Source of the DNA: Chryseobacterium echinoideorum
GTDB lineage: Bacteria; Bacteroidota; Bacteroidia; Flavobacteriales; Weeksellaceae
DNA length: 64,000 nucleotides
Assembly (NCBI RefSeq): GCF_007474535.1
Contig: NZ_VKNW01000006.1
Coordinates: 186,001 to 250,000, forward strand
Reading direction: 5' to 3'
This document shows, in pieces, positions 18,379 to 28,063 of this stretch (the stretch's first letter is position 1; every line of letters begins with the position of its first letter). The translations under genes and the position numbers were made by a program. Under the pieces are notes generated by a model, which saw only the letters and a list, made by a program, of their open reading frames with translations, made no database searches and was not told the DNA's origin.

Positions 18379-21300
18379 ATGAATGCTAAATTAAACAATA
18401 TAACAACCCAATATAGAAAGTTTAACGAAAACCAGGTGTTAACAGAAGGGCAGCTAAACGAGTTTATCGACTATTTTGAAGATCAGGACAGACTCTCCAG
18501 AACCCGATTGAGCGGAGTAGGAATTGTATGTGGCTTTAAATCTATATTTTTTAATGCTGCTGCAATTAAAGATGCCGATGTCATCAGACAAATCTTCAAA
18601 GGAAAACAAATAAATCCTGAAGATTACCTGGATACCATTGTGATCACACAAGGAGCAGGGGTCACAACAGACGGAGATTTGATGACGCTGCGTAGAAGAA
18701 TAGAAAAAGCTGTAGCCAATTCGGATGAAAAAGTCATTGAAACGCTTATTGATTTTGACACCAATGCTTACAGGTATTACAGAAGTTATGAAAGTGATGT
18801 ACAGTACAATCACTTTAATATCAACAAGAAACAGATTCCTCTTTTAGAAATTATTACACAAGGGGATTATGAACTGTTAAAATCTCAAGGTTTAAAACTT
18901 GATGATTTTAAAGAAGTAAAAGATATTGATACATTAAGTGATAAAATCGTCATTCTCTATTTAGAATCTTATTCTAACGAAGAGTCGCCTTGTGAAGATG
19001 CGGATTGTGATAATGCAGGAGCAGAGCAGGTTTCCAATCTTAGAGTGCTTTTAGCAGATTCGCAAGTTGCTAAAGATCTTTTAAGCAAAGGAGATGCAAA
19101 GGATGCTGTTTACGAACTTCACAATGAGTACGGAAAACTTCATGACAGGCTTCCGAGAATAGAAGCCAAACGAGTGATTTTGGATTCTTCCATTACAACG
19201 CCGTCACAGTTGAAGACAAGATTCTACGATTCTATCAATACTGTTCCTGCTTTAGTTGATGGTTTTAATGATATTGCAGCAACCTTTAGTTTAAATGATC
19301 CTTCGCTAAATGCAAAAATAAACTCATTGCTATATACTTCTACACTCAATCTGGGTGATTATCAATACCGATATGATTTGTTTAAGGATTTAATTGATAC
19401 CTACAATGAGATCAAAGGATTGCTATTGCATCTTGATGCTGAATGCTGTCCAAATATTAATTCTTTCCCTAAACATTTGATGTTGGGAGCTTTAGGAGAT
19501 GCATTGGAATTGGGAGAAAAAGCTGATTTACGTCACAGTTTTTATCATTCACCGGTAACTACAAATGATGATGAAAATTATGAAAGAGTGATCATGCTGA
19601 TCAAGCGTTTTATTGAGAAGGTTAATAAATTCAAAACTCACAACGGACCGGTCAAAATTACACCTTCCAATTTGTATGTAAGGCTGGGTAACAAAGCGGT
19701 ACCTTATTATTATAATGTAGATCAACCTTTATTGGCTCAATGGAATTTTGAAAAAGCAAAAACCGACAGAGAAACTTACAATCTAAGCTATCATACAAAT
19801 AATTTAGCAGGAGACGATTATGTTCAGAATCCGCTGAATTATAATATTGATAATTACGACTTCTACAGAATTGAAGGACACTTAGGATTACCTTATGAAA
19901 CTGCTGTACAAAACATCAATGATCTCAAAGTAAAATATGGGTTGCCTTTCGATGTCGGTGTATTGCTTTTAAATAAAGGTGAAAAAAAGGATAATAATTT
20001 ACCTTCCGAACCAAGGAAATTGTCAATAGAAGATCTAAGAAAGCAATTGGTTTCAATTTCTGATGACATCAGCAAAGAAAAAGGAGATTATAAAAGCACT
20101 TTGTTCAATTTGTCTAAATTAGACAGTGACTTAAAATTGTTAAATAAAGCTGCGTTCACAGCTCCGGGATCAGATAAGGAAGTGGTTATTGTGAAAGAAG
20201 ATCCGAAAAAAGAGGAGATTTCTACAGAGCTTTTAAGTGATTTCTTAGAGCGTAAATCAGGCTTAGAGCATTTGGCAGGTGTAGAACGTGGTGGGTTATT
20301 TTTATTAATCGCAGAATCGGAAGTAAATAATCAGGTTCTTGCAGATTTTTCATTACCTTATTTGTGTTGTTCCAAAAAAGACCCTGTATTTTTGGTATTA
20401 CCGGCAAGCCAGCTTTGTCAGAATGATGCTCCGATTTCCATGACTATCGTTCCATTGGATGGTGAAGTAAAAGCATTTGTAAATGGTTCTACTCCGATAC
20501 CTGCCATTATGCAATCAGCAGGTCAGAGTTTCTTTGATCCAAGTCTCGTTAATGCAGCTTATTTTGGACAAACCATTACATTTACCGTTAATGATGATCC
20601 TGTGGATGTACAGATGGTAGTGTACAAAAAACCGGAAATTATATCTGTATCTGCAGGTGACATAATCTATGATACTCCTACTACAGATGAAAATGCAAAC
20701 AACCCTGATGCAACGGTTGAATTTAATGTTGTGGGAGATTTTACTGGTCTTACATTTACTTGGAATTTTGGTGACGGTTCTCCAATAGTAAGCAATGAGG
20801 CGCCAACCAACAAAAAAACTCATGTGTACAATCTTGTTGCTGGTCAGGAAGATATTTATAATCCTACACTTACAGTAACCAATAGTAATGGCTGTAGTAC
20901 TATTTACCGATTGGCACCATTAAAGTTAACTGGACAGTCTACTATTGCATGTCTTAGCGGTATGAGAGTGGTCATTCAATACAGACATGGTATAGATCCA
21001 GGTCATACTTGTAACAGAGCTAGTTTTAATTTATTAGGAAACGGACAAATAATAGATGGTCAAAATCCATTCGATCAAAATGGTGTTGTAAAAGGAAATA
21101 TTCATTTAAGTAATACCGGTGGAAACCAAGATAGACATAATTATCCTCCAAATGTTAATAGTGGATATAGTAGATATAGTGAAATTATTATAACTCAAGA
21201 AGAAGCAGAACAATTAGCTTCAGGGGCTTCTGATGGGTATGTAAGCTTTTCTCTTGAATGTGCATTAGGTTCTTGTCATACAGGGGTTGCGTATACTCAA

Positions 21301-21393
21301 TTATTCCTTGCAAACGATCCGGCGCCAATTTATTCTGGTTATCCAATTGGTAATTTTTTACAAATAAATCCTTGTACAGGAGCGACAAGATAA
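18379..21393 (+). CDS. Large eCIS surface protein with PKD-type domain, paralogue 1
   Basis: A 1004-residue protein whose first 60 residues (NNITTQYRKFNENQVLTEGQLNEFIDYFEDQDRLSR, then GVGIVCGFK) are nearly repeated in the next gene, so this is a shared docking module. A PKD-like fold lies at about 785-850 (FTWNFGDGSPIVSNEA). The last about 150 residues form a separate Cys-containing domain (GSCHTGVAYTQLFL) that the paralogue lacks. With no signal peptide, it should be a particle component displayed outside the baseplate. Binding to target surfaces or polysaccharide is inference. Confidence 0.75.
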   Translation: MNAKLNNITTQYRKFNENQVLTEGQLNEFIDYFEDQDRLSRTRLSGVGIVCGFKSIFFNAAAIKDADVIRQIFKGKQINPEDYLDTIVITQGAGVTTDGDLMTLRRRIEKAVANSDEKVIETLIDFDTNAYRYYRSYESDVQYNHFNINKKQIPLLEIITQGDYELLKSQGLKLDDFKEVKDIDTLSDKIVILYLESYSNEESPCEDADCDNAGAEQVSNLRVLLADSQVAKDLLSKGDAKDAVYELHNEYGKLHDRLPRIEAKRVILDSSITTPSQLKTRFYDSINTVPALVDGFNDIAATFSLNDPSLNAKINSLLYTSTLNLGDYQYRYDLFKDLIDTYNEIKGLLLHLDAECCPNINSFPKHLMLGALGDALELGEKADLRHSFYHSPVTTNDDENYERVIMLIKRFIEKVNKFKTHNGPVKITPSNLYVRLGNKAVPYYYNVDQPLLAQWNFEKAKTDRETYNLSYHTNNLAGDDYVQNPLNYNIDNYDFYRIEGHLGLPYETAVQNINDLKVKYGLPFDVGVLLLNKGEKKDNNLPSEPRKLSIEDLRKQLVSISDDISKEKGDYKSTLFNLSKLDSDLKLLNKAAFTAPGSDKEVVIVKEDPKKEEISTELLSDFLERKSGLEHLAGVERGGLFLLIAESEVNNQVLADFSLPYLCCSKKDPVFLVLPASQLCQNDAPISMTIVPLDGEVKAFVNGSTPIPAIMQSAGQSFFDPSLVNAAYFGQTITFTVNDDPVDVQMVVYKKPEIISVSAGDIIYDTPTTDENANNPDATVEFNVVGDFTGLTFTWNFGDGSPIVSNEAPTNKKTHVYNLVAGQEDIYNPTLTVTNSNGCSTIYRLAPLKLTGQSTIACLSGMRVVIQYRHGIDPGHTCNRASFNLLGNGQIIDGQNPFDQNGVVKGNIHLSNTGGNQDRHNYPPNVNSGYSRYSEIIITQEEAEQLASGASDGYVSFSLECALGSCHTGVAYTQLFLANDPAPIYSGYPIGNFLQINPCTGATR

Positions 21394-21424
21394 TTATTCT
21401 ATACAGGATAAATCAGCGAAACAA

Positions 21425-21454
21425 CTTCATAGACATACTTAACTGTCTATGAAG
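21425..21454 (+). repeat. Intercistronic hairpin
   Basis: CTTCATAGACA and TGTCTATGAAG form a perfect 11-bp stem with an 8-nt loop between the two paralogous genes. No T-run follows immediately, so it looks more like a message processing or stability element than a terminator. Confidence 0.6.
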
Positions 21455-21498
21455 TTTATCACAGCATTTTTAATAAATTATTAAAAAAATGAATAACA

Positions 21499-23799
21499 AT
21501 GAATAATCAATTAAGTAATATCTCGACTCAATACCGAAAATTCAGTAAAGGACAATATATAGAGCATACGCAGTTCAATGAGTTTTTAGATTTTTTCGAA
21601 GATCAGGATCGTTTGTCCAGAGTCATGCTTCAGGGGGTAGGTATTGTGTGCGGACTAAAGCCAAAGCTTGTTTATAAAGACAGGTTGTTGAAAAGCATAC
21701 AGTTTTCTCAGGGAGCAGCACTCACGACAGACGGAGATTTACTTACCTTAAATAAAACCAATAAGGTAAGTGAAGAACTATATGTAAGTGATTTAAAAAC
21801 CATTAACATAGACCAGAAAGAATATACCCATTTCAAAGGATATGATAATTTTAAAGCAAAATATCCGGCGTTTTATAATGAAGAAAAGCAGATTGAACTT
21901 TGGGAATTAGCAACAGATTTAGAGAAGAATTCAGATTTCCAACCGATTGAGAAGCTTTCTAATTTAGAAGATAAATATTTGCTGCTTTATTTAGAAAACT
22001 ATGAAAAAGAAGTAAAACCTTGTAGAGGAGTTGATTGTGATAATCACGGAATTCAGCAGGTCAGAAATCTCAAAGTGTTGGTTACCACAGCAGATGGAAT
22101 CAAGTATATTCTGGAAAAAGATAAGATTCAGCCTCATCCTTTGTTTTTAAAAGATATTTTGAAGGATGAAAAAATAGAGCGTGTAATTATAGATCATCTT
22201 ATTTCAGAAAGAGGAATTGATGCAGGTTTTTCTTCGCTTGATTTAAAAAATATGTATGTCTCCGTTTTAGAAAAAAACGAGTATGGTGCGGGTATTTTTG
22301 CAAAAATCAATGCAATCTCCAAAATTATTGGAATGCCGGAAGTTGATCATGAAATTTTTGAAGCAAAACTGAAAGAACACCTTGATAAGTCAGTAGGATT
22401 TCAATATGTTTACGATGTCGTAAAAGATTTATCGGATACTTATTCTGAAATTACGGCGTTGCTTCCTAAAGCATTTACCCAATGTTTTCCGGATCTGGTT
22501 TCTTTTCCAAAACATATTATGTTGGGGAAATTAACATCAAACATACAGCTGGATCCATATCGACATCAGTTTTACAATTCTCCGGTTTTAGATGATGATA
22601 AGGCGTCAAAAAAACTTAGATTATTAATCAGTCGTTTTGCACAGCAGGCAAAAAGTTTTAGGTACTCTTTTGATTTTGAGGCTAAAACAGAGATTAAAAT
22701 TACGCCGTCACAAAAACTCAATTCTCTCAGCAACAAAGCAATTCCTTTTTATTACGAAGTTTCAGAAGAATTTTTAAAAACCTGGAGTTTTGATAAAACA
22801 AACAATCGTTCGTCCAAAGAAAATTTAGGATATGACACAGATTTGCTTTCACCTGATGCTCACATTCAGAATCCTGTGAGTTTTAATATAGACAGAAATT
22901 CTTTTTACAATATCGAAGGGCATCAGGGAATGAATTATCAGGAGGCTTTTGAGCAAATAAAAAAGATCCGAGATGAGCAGCAGTTAGGATTTGATATTAT
23001 GTTACTTTCTTTTACAGAATTATTGAGAAATAAAGACTTGTCAAAAGCTTATTTTAATGATTATGTAGAAAAAAACTCTGGTTTAGAACATTTACATGGA
23101 GTTGAAAAAGGCGGAACCTTTGTAATGGTTTATGAAGCTAGCGGTAGAGTGACCACAATTGTGGCAGATTTTTCACTTCCGTACATCTGTTGTACACCGA
23201 AAGTCAAAATTAATCTGAGTTTACCTAGCGCTACTATTTGTGCAGAAGCAGATCGTATTCCTTTTACGGTGCTTCCTTTCAATGGAGTGGTGACTGCAGA
23301 TGTAGATCCTAAATTCAATGGAGGAGTAGAACTAGTCAACGGACTTTATTTCTTCAATCCTCAATTGGTAAGCTCAGAATTACATGGTCAGGAAATTACT
23401 TTTTCAGTCAATGGAAGCCCTGCAAATTGTAGTATTAAAGTTATTGCCCAGCCAAAAGTAAAAGTTGAAGTCATTTCTATCGAATATCCAGAAGGAGATT
23501 CGATTAAAACAACAGTTGACTTCAAAATTTCAGGAGATAATGTTGCAGATTACCAGTACAGTTGGGATTTTCTGGGTAACGGATCTTTCATTACCCTAAA
23601 TCCTGACGCAAACGGACATATAAGATATACTTTCTATAATCTTTATCCGAAACGAATCCCGACGATAAAGGTAAATGTAATGAGCGAAGGATGTACTCAA
23701 AATCTAGTGATCAGCGATTGGTATGAAGAAGTTCCTGTTGTAATAAATAGTATCAACTTTCCGGAAGGCGGAGATTGCTGCGAAGGTGTGGCTGTGTAA
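21499..23799 (+). CDS. Large eCIS surface protein with PKD-type domain, paralogue 2
   Basis: A 766-residue paralogue of the preceding protein: the same N-terminal module (SNISTQYRKFSKGQYIEHTQFNEFLDFFEDQDRLSR), the same PxxxVDCDNxGxQQVRNLKVL-like block near residue 175, and a shared C-terminal YVEKNSGLEHLHGVEKGGTFV block near residue 520. A PKD-like strand set (YQYSWDFLGNG) lies near 690. It ends in a short Cys-containing tail and lacks the extra C-terminal domain of paralogue 1. Duplication followed by divergence of the tip fits a receptor-binding or decorating role (inference). Confidence 0.75.
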   Translation: MNNQLSNISTQYRKFSKGQYIEHTQFNEFLDFFEDQDRLSRVMLQGVGIVCGLKPKLVYKDRLLKSIQFSQGAALTTDGDLLTLNKTNKVSEELYVSDLKTINIDQKEYTHFKGYDNFKAKYPAFYNEEKQIELWELATDLEKNSDFQPIEKLSNLEDKYLLLYLENYEKEVKPCRGVDCDNHGIQQVRNLKVLVTTADGIKYILEKDKIQPHPLFLKDILKDEKIERVIIDHLISERGIDAGFSSLDLKNMYVSVLEKNEYGAGIFAKINAISKIIGMPEVDHEIFEAKLKEHLDKSVGFQYVYDVVKDLSDTYSEITALLPKAFTQCFPDLVSFPKHIMLGKLTSNIQLDPYRHQFYNSPVLDDDKASKKLRLLISRFAQQAKSFRYSFDFEAKTEIKITPSQKLNSLSNKAIPFYYEVSEEFLKTWSFDKTNNRSSKENLGYDTDLLSPDAHIQNPVSFNIDRNSFYNIEGHQGMNYQEAFEQIKKIRDEQQLGFDIMLLSFTELLRNKDLSKAYFNDYVEKNSGLEHLHGVEKGGTFVMVYEASGRVTTIVADFSLPYICCTPKVKINLSLPSATICAEADRIPFTVLPFNGVVTADVDPKFNGGVELVNGLYFFNPQLVSSELHGQEITFSVNGSPANCSIKVIAQPKVKVEVISIEYPEGDSIKTTVDFKISGDNVADYQYSWDFLGNGSFITLNPDANGHIRYTFYNLYPKRIPTIKVNVMSEGCTQNLVISDWYEEVPVVINSINFPEGGDCCEGVAV

Positions 23800-23860
23800 T
23801 TATTGCTATTGATGAGACGATAGTAGCAATTACAGGTTTACTTTCAAGCTTTAAATAGGA

Positions 23861-23904
23861 TAAAGGGTGTATAAAAATCCAGCAGATTCATAAAACACCC
23901 TTTA
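23861..23904 (+). repeat. Intercistronic hairpin
   Basis: TAAAGGGTGT (23861-23870) and ACACCCTTTA (23895-23904) form a 10-bp perfect stem around a 24-nt loop in the 141-bp gap before the last structural gene. A smaller stem (ATTGCTA / TAGCAAT, near 23803-23831) precedes it. No T-run, so termination is unlikely to be complete. Confidence 0.55.
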
Positions 23905-23940
23905 AATTCAAAAATTAAAATAATAATAAAGAATAAAAAA

Positions 23941-25449
23941 ATGGCAGTAGCAAAATGCAGTATTTCATTTGATGTAAATTATACATCTTCCTCGCCAGTA
24001 ACAAGCGCAATTGCATCTTATAAAATAAGTTCGGCTGGTTCATATACAGACTTCCCAATTCCGTTACCAACAGTACCTTATGTTGGAAGCAATCTTTCAG
24101 TAAGTCTTCCGGAAATTCAAACTTACGGCGATTATCATCTAGTTGTTACATTGAATACCCAGGATGGAGCTGTTGCGAGAAAAGAAAGTTCCTTTAAAAT
24201 AGGGAATTGCCCGGGAAGAAATCCGCCAACAGTTTCCTTAAAATGGAATGATGGCGAATTAAACGCAGACAGATCATGCACACAATCGGCTTGCAGTTAC
24301 ACTATTGATGTCAATGCAACTGATCCTGATAATGATATTACAAATATTAGAATCCAGAAAAGTACCGATGGCAGTACATGGAACACATTTACTGACAATC
24401 TTACTATAGGAAATTTTACAGATTCTATCAATACAGAGGGTAAAAATTATTATAGAGCAGTTGTTATTGACGCAAAAAATCATTCAGTCATATCAAATAC
24501 ACTTTCTTATACTAAAGAAAAAGCAGAGGTTCCTGTCTGTGATCATTTATCCAATACAAAAGATGCAAGATTAGATATAATTGAGCTGTCTAATTCTCCT
24601 GATTGGGTAATCGCAACAGTAGATGTCGCTCAATCGGCAGTTGGGAAACAAATGAACATGTCTCATGAAATATATTACAGAAGGTGTAATGATATTTTTA
24701 AGAATAATGTAGAAGTTGTGGGAACAGATAATAAAATCATACAGACTTTCGAGATTCCCAATGATTTGCCAAGCGGAGTAACGGGGCATCAGTCTTTACC
24801 AATTGTTTACACCCCAAATCAGGCCGGACAAATTATGCTCAGAATTAGTGAATATTCATCTTTTACGACAAATGAAAAAACACCTGCTCATTTGCATGTA
24901 GAGTCTCAGCTTCTGTTTTTAGATAAAGAAATTGAATGCAGCAGAATTTCAGCAGAACATAATTTTTCAATATATCGTGGAACAGATTGCACAGAACCTG
25001 AATTTAAATATACGGAAATCGCAAGAGATGAGCCTTCTGATCAATGTAAACAAAGCAAGTTGTCTTTTATGTTAGAAGGAGACAGATCAGATGTTCCGAT
25101 GACGTTTTATCTGGACGGTAATCCTTCCGGTGCAGTAGCAAGCATCTATATAGAAGGTGACGGAGGCATTGTAAAGCAATCAAACCTTGCTCCGCTGAAT
25201 ATGGTAAGGCAGACTCCGGATGGAGATCCTCAACGTACCGAAATTCCGGTTTTTGTAACGGTGAAGGGAAAGATTAATGTTGATATAATCTTAGATGCAA
25301 GTCAATCTGTGAGGGTTAACGGAGATATCTCTCTTGCAGCATGCGATACCAGCGGCGGAAAAACTCCTTTTATCCAAAATGCATTGGCAGAAATGAGAAG
25401 TACTTCAATGAGTATATATTTAAACAATACTAAAACAGTTTATATTTAA
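23941..25449 (+). CDS. Ig/fibronectin-like eCIS surface protein
   Basis: A 502-residue beta-rich protein without signal peptide. Residues about 90-195 look like an Ig/fibronectin-like module (PPTVSLKWNDGELN, SYTIDVNATDPDNDITNIRIQKSTDGSTW). Scattered cysteines occur throughout. It is the last gene of the rightward structural operon and is followed 24 bp later by a strong terminator. With the two upstream PKD proteins it may form an outer decoration or target-recognition set. I know no exact family. Confidence 0.7.
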   Translation: MAVAKCSISFDVNYTSSSPVTSAIASYKISSAGSYTDFPIPLPTVPYVGSNLSVSLPEIQTYGDYHLVVTLNTQDGAVARKESSFKIGNCPGRNPPTVSLKWNDGELNADRSCTQSACSYTIDVNATDPDNDITNIRIQKSTDGSTWNTFTDNLTIGNFTDSINTEGKNYYRAVVIDAKNHSVISNTLSYTKEKAEVPVCDHLSNTKDARLDIIELSNSPDWVIATVDVAQSAVGKQMNMSHEIYYRRCNDIFKNNVEVVGTDNKIIQTFEIPNDLPSGVTGHQSLPIVYTPNQAGQIMLRISEYSSFTTNEKTPAHLHVESQLLFLDKEIECSRISAEHNFSIYRGTDCTEPEFKYTEIARDEPSDQCKQSKLSFMLEGDRSDVPMTFYLDGNPSGAVASIYIEGDGGIVKQSNLAPLNMVRQTPDGDPQRTEIPVFVTVKGKINVDIILDASQSVRVNGDISLAACDTSGGKTPFIQNALAEMRSTSMSIYLNNTKTVYI

Positions 25450-25473
25450 AATATTTCAGACGAAGCTTTAAAG

Positions 25474-25506
25474 ATAAAAATCCTCAAAAAAAATGAGGAT
25501 TTTTAT
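25474..25506. terminator. Bidirectional terminator at the end of the structural operon
   Basis: A 13-bp perfect stem, ATAAAAATCCTCA / TGAGGATTTTTAT with a 7-A loop, between the convergent structural operon and the repressor gene. It serves both transcripts and ends the roughly 20.6-kb operon begun at 4830. Confidence 0.85.
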
Positions 25507-25519
25507 TCAAAAAGATGTT

Positions 25520-26182
25520 TTATCTTCTGTTGTTTTTGCGTCTTGTACTGATGATGTTGAAAAGTTTTGCAACGTCTTTCAGGTGGATGTCAAAATCATC
25601 ATAATATTCGTTCAGAGAATGAACTGTGATAATGCCTTTCTCAACATCATGGTTGATGATGCGTTTTACTAAAATTCCTTTTTCTTTATGCACGATCACA
25701 AAATCCCATTTGTCATAATGCAGTTTGCTCATCCAGTAATCTTGTCTAATGTTTCTGCATAAAATAATGTCGCCTTCCAGGTAGCTTTCGTAGGAGCCGT
25801 TATCCATACTGTCTCCTCTTACTTCAAAGCACATATATTCTCCACGGTGTTCTACATCGTCACTAAAAGGAATTGTTGGCAGACTCTCTATATATTCTTC
25901 ATCTGCAAAGCGGCTCAGGTAGCCAGCCTGTGCGTATTGATTGGCAAGAGGAACATACATGATTTTCAGATCTGAAAAAACAACGGGAGACGCAGCTTCA
26001 TTTTGTTTTTTCTGTTGTTCCTGCAGCAAATTATTGACAAAATAGGCCGTTGTTTCCGGTATTTTGCGTTCGCCTTTTTCCCAATATTGTACAGCTCTGG
26101 TACCAACTCCTATAGATTTTGCTATATCAGATTGCTTCATTTTGAGTTTCTTTCTGATTTCTTTAAATTCTAAATAGTTCAT
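25520..26182 (-). CDS. Phage-type repressor: XRE helix-turn-helix plus S24 peptidase domain
   Basis: A 220-residue regulator. Residues about 4-52 are an XRE-type HTH (MKQSDIAKSIGVGTRAVQYWEKGERKIP). Residues about 80-205 are an S24/LexA-type domain with the catalytic pair S125 (EVRGDSMDNG) and K173 (ILVKRI). An Ala86-Gly87 bond (YAQAGYLSRF) lies at the usual self-cleavage site. Such proteins repress until RecA-stimulated self-cleavage after DNA damage. It faces the structural operon and is divergent from the small HTH and holin genes. A palindrome at 26248-26260 sits in the promoter of the divergent transcript. It is the best candidate master repressor of the island. Confidence 0.9.
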   Translation of the reverse strand: MNYLEFKEIRKKLKMKQSDIAKSIGVGTRAVQYWEKGERKIPETTAYFVNNLLQEQQKKQNEAASPVVFSDLKIMYVPLANQYAQAGYLSRFADEEYIESLPTIPFSDDVEHRGEYMCFEVRGDSMDNGSYESYLEGDIILCRNIRQDYWMSKLHYDKWDFVIVHKEKGILVKRIINHDVEKGIITVHSLNEYYDDFDIHLKDVAKLFNIISTRRKNNRR

Positions 26183-26238
26183 TTTGATACGGTTATAATT
26201 GGTTGTTAAAAAAAATACGCAAAATATTCATTTTTTAT

Positions 26239-26268
26239 TTTGAAAAACGAACATTGTTCGTATATTTG
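26239..26268 (+). promoter_or_regulatory. Divergent promoter controlled by the S24 repressor
   Basis: TTTG (26239-26242), 18 bp, TATATTTG (26261-26268): a textbook Bacteroidota promoter reading rightward. The next gene on this strand is the 52-residue HTH protein at 27006, so the leader would be about 730 nt. The spacer is filled by the operator palindrome. Confidence 0.75.
26248..26260. promoter_or_regulatory. Operator palindrome for the S24 repressor
   Basis: CGAACA-T-TGTTCG, a perfect 6-bp dyad around one base, lies between the -33 and -7 elements of the rightward promoter and 65 bp upstream of the repressor start. Half-sites with the same core occur at 26525-26530 (TGTTCG) and at 4383-4389 (ACGAACA). 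Confidence 0.7.
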
Positions 26269-26901
26269 TCTCGCTATTAAGAAACAACAATGCAAATATA
26301 CGAAAATATATTTATTAATTGATTTTATTTTAATTGTAAGAATTTTATTTCAATTTATTATATTCTTATAATCAGAGTGTTAAGTTATTGGTTTTTATTG
26401 AATACTATTTGTAATCAAATTTTTCTTTATTAGTTTTATTCAACTGCAATCAAAGCTGAAATGAAAGTTATAATTAGATAAATTCAAGATATATGAATAT
26501 TTTACACTTTTTAAAATGAATTTTGTTCGTAATATATTTTTTATGAATGATAAAATTGCGTTTTATAAAATGAATTATTGTACAAAACAGAAAGATTTGA
26601 TCTTTTATTTCCTTAAAAGAAAGAAAATAATTCTGAAGGTAAACCCAAAGAATGTTGAGTAGGTAAAATATCAATTAGTTGCGTTGTTATATATCTGAAT
26701 AAGTAAGCTCACTGATATTTGAATGTTGATCTTATTTACTCATAAATTGTGGGAATTAATCTTATTGTAATATGTATTAATTACTTTATCAGCAGAACAA
26801 AACGAAACAAAATTAAAACTAAAAAAGCGGGTATGTCATCCTTTATGGAAATACCTTTCAAGCTTAAACACAAAAATTAAAAATATAGTTAGTCATCTAT
26901 T

Positions 26902-26924
26902 CAAAGGCGGAAAAGTTGCCTTTG
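26902..26924 (+). repeat. Hairpin in the long leader
   Basis: CAAAGGC-9 nt-GCCTTTG followed by CGGGGG, in the otherwise gene-free 26269-27005 stretch. It may be part of a structured leader. I see only very short open frames there (10 and 15 codons) and nothing else I can support. Confidence 0.4.
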
Positions 26925-27005
26925 CGGGGGTTCTTATAAAATTAAACGGTAAACAGTAAAAATTAAAAAACTAAAAAAACAAACTAATTCACAAAAACTT
27001 AAGAC

Positions 27006-27164
27006 ATGAAAAGAAGTAAAGAATTAATAGAGAAAAGGAAAAATTTTGTTATTGAGTATGTAAAACGCAACCAAAATAAACAGATGAAAGTCATTGTAAG
27101 TGAACTAACGGAAATGTTGTTTTTGTCCGAAAGAACCATTTATAACATTATTCTACAGGGTTAA
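27006..27164 (+). CDS. 52-residue helix-turn-helix protein
   Basis: A small basic protein: N-terminal KRSKELIEKRKNFVIEYVKR, then VSELTEMLFLSERTIYNIIL, which fits a helix-turn-helix with recognition helix near residues 41-50. Length is 52 residues, with an ordinary ATG start. It is the first gene downstream of the S24-repressor operator/promoter, so it would be made when repression is lifted. That is the position of an early activator in a phage circuit, and it is a candidate for binding the eCIS boxes. That link is inference. Confidence 0.65.
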   Translation: MKRSKELIEKRKNFVIEYVKRNQNKQMKVIVSELTEMLFLSERTIYNIILQG

Positions 27165-27330
27165 TTTTCAATGATAAAAAAGGTAAAGATTAAATAAGGA
27201 TTAAGAGCCCCCAATGACTAACATAAAAAAACTGCTTTTAAAACGTATTTTGAATCTCTTCTTAAATTATAGAATCAATTTTTTAGAAGATTAAAAAAAA
27301 CATGACCAATTTAAAAAATTAATTATAACC

Positions 27331-27489
27331 ATGAAAAAGGATAGAAAGAAAAACAACAAAGAAAAACAACAAAAACCACATAAGAGAATTGATGATCTGA
27401 TTGACGAGCTGGCTTATGTGAATGAAAAAGAAAATATTCGGAAAAGCAAGAAGTTTTTAGATGATATGTATATCCTCAGCCAAGAATAA
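27331..27489 (+). CDS. Small Lys-rich hypothetical protein
   Basis: A 52-residue, very basic and helical protein (KKDRKKNNKEKQQKPHKR, then IDDLIDELAYVNEKENIRK). It is unlike any family I know. It sits between the HTH gene and the holin-like gene on the same strand, in what may be one transcript. Lys-rich runs can occur by chance in AT-rich DNA, but the acidic/hydrophobic second half has the look of a real helix. Confidence 0.5.
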   Translation: MKKDRKKNNKEKQQKPHKRIDDLIDELAYVNEKENIRKSKKFLDDMYILSQE

Positions 27490-27551
27490 TAAAATCTAAA
27501 AAGCTTTGAAAAAAATCAACATTTTAATAAGTAACAGCAAAACCTGTAAGA

Positions 27552-27917
27552 ATGAATCTGGATAGTATAAAAGCCTTGGTAATCGGAACTGCAATTGCGT
27601 TTTCAGGAGGATTATTAAGGGTATTGATCTCAATACAGAACAAAGAAAAAAAACAGCTGTGGGAGCATTTTGTCACATTGCTGATCGTGATGATAGTCGG
27701 CTTTACAATGAGCTATCTGATGAATAGAGCCGAACTGGATAACAAATGGTATTCAACGGGAGTATTGTTTGTATTAGGCTACGGATATGATAAGTATCTC
27801 AAGATGATCACGACCAATCTTCCTGAATGGATTGACAGAGCGGTGAATCTTCATATTGGAAATCATGATGGCTTCAAAACAGATAGGAAGTCCGGAGAGG
27901 AAGAAAAAGAAGACTGA
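27552..27917 (+). CDS. Holin-like small membrane protein
   Basis: A 121-residue protein with three likely membrane segments (about 7-25, 40-58 and 66-80: IKALVIGTAIAFSGGLLRVL, FVTLLIVMIVGFTMSYLM, WYSTGVLFVLGYGYDKYL) and a charged C-terminal tail (TDRKSGEEEKED). This size and layout matches small phage holins of the LydA/holin_3 kind, which open the inner membrane for lysis. Together with the spanin-like lipoprotein at 40939 and the amidase at 41544 it completes a lysis set. The assignment rests on topology, not on a conserved motif. Confidence 0.6.
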   Translation: MNLDSIKALVIGTAIAFSGGLLRVLISIQNKEKKQLWEHFVTLLIVMIVGFTMSYLMNRAELDNKWYSTGVLFVLGYGYDKYLKMITTNLPEWIDRAVNLHIGNHDGFKTDRKSGEEEKED

Positions 27918-28063
27918 TTTATAAAATCAAAAAACCATGAAACTATTACATATAATTTTCAATTATAAATAATGAGAAGATTCTGTTGACTGAACTGATA
28001 GGTTAAATTTACCTCTATCGGTAAATCTTACATCAGTGCAGTAAAAAGCAGTCTGGAAAATCA

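Noticed and set aside
26248..26260. LexA (SOS) box
   Set aside because: It resembles the CGAAC-N4-GTTCG box of Firmicutes, but the spacing is 3 and it lies beside its own S24 repressor gene, so a local operator is the simpler reading.
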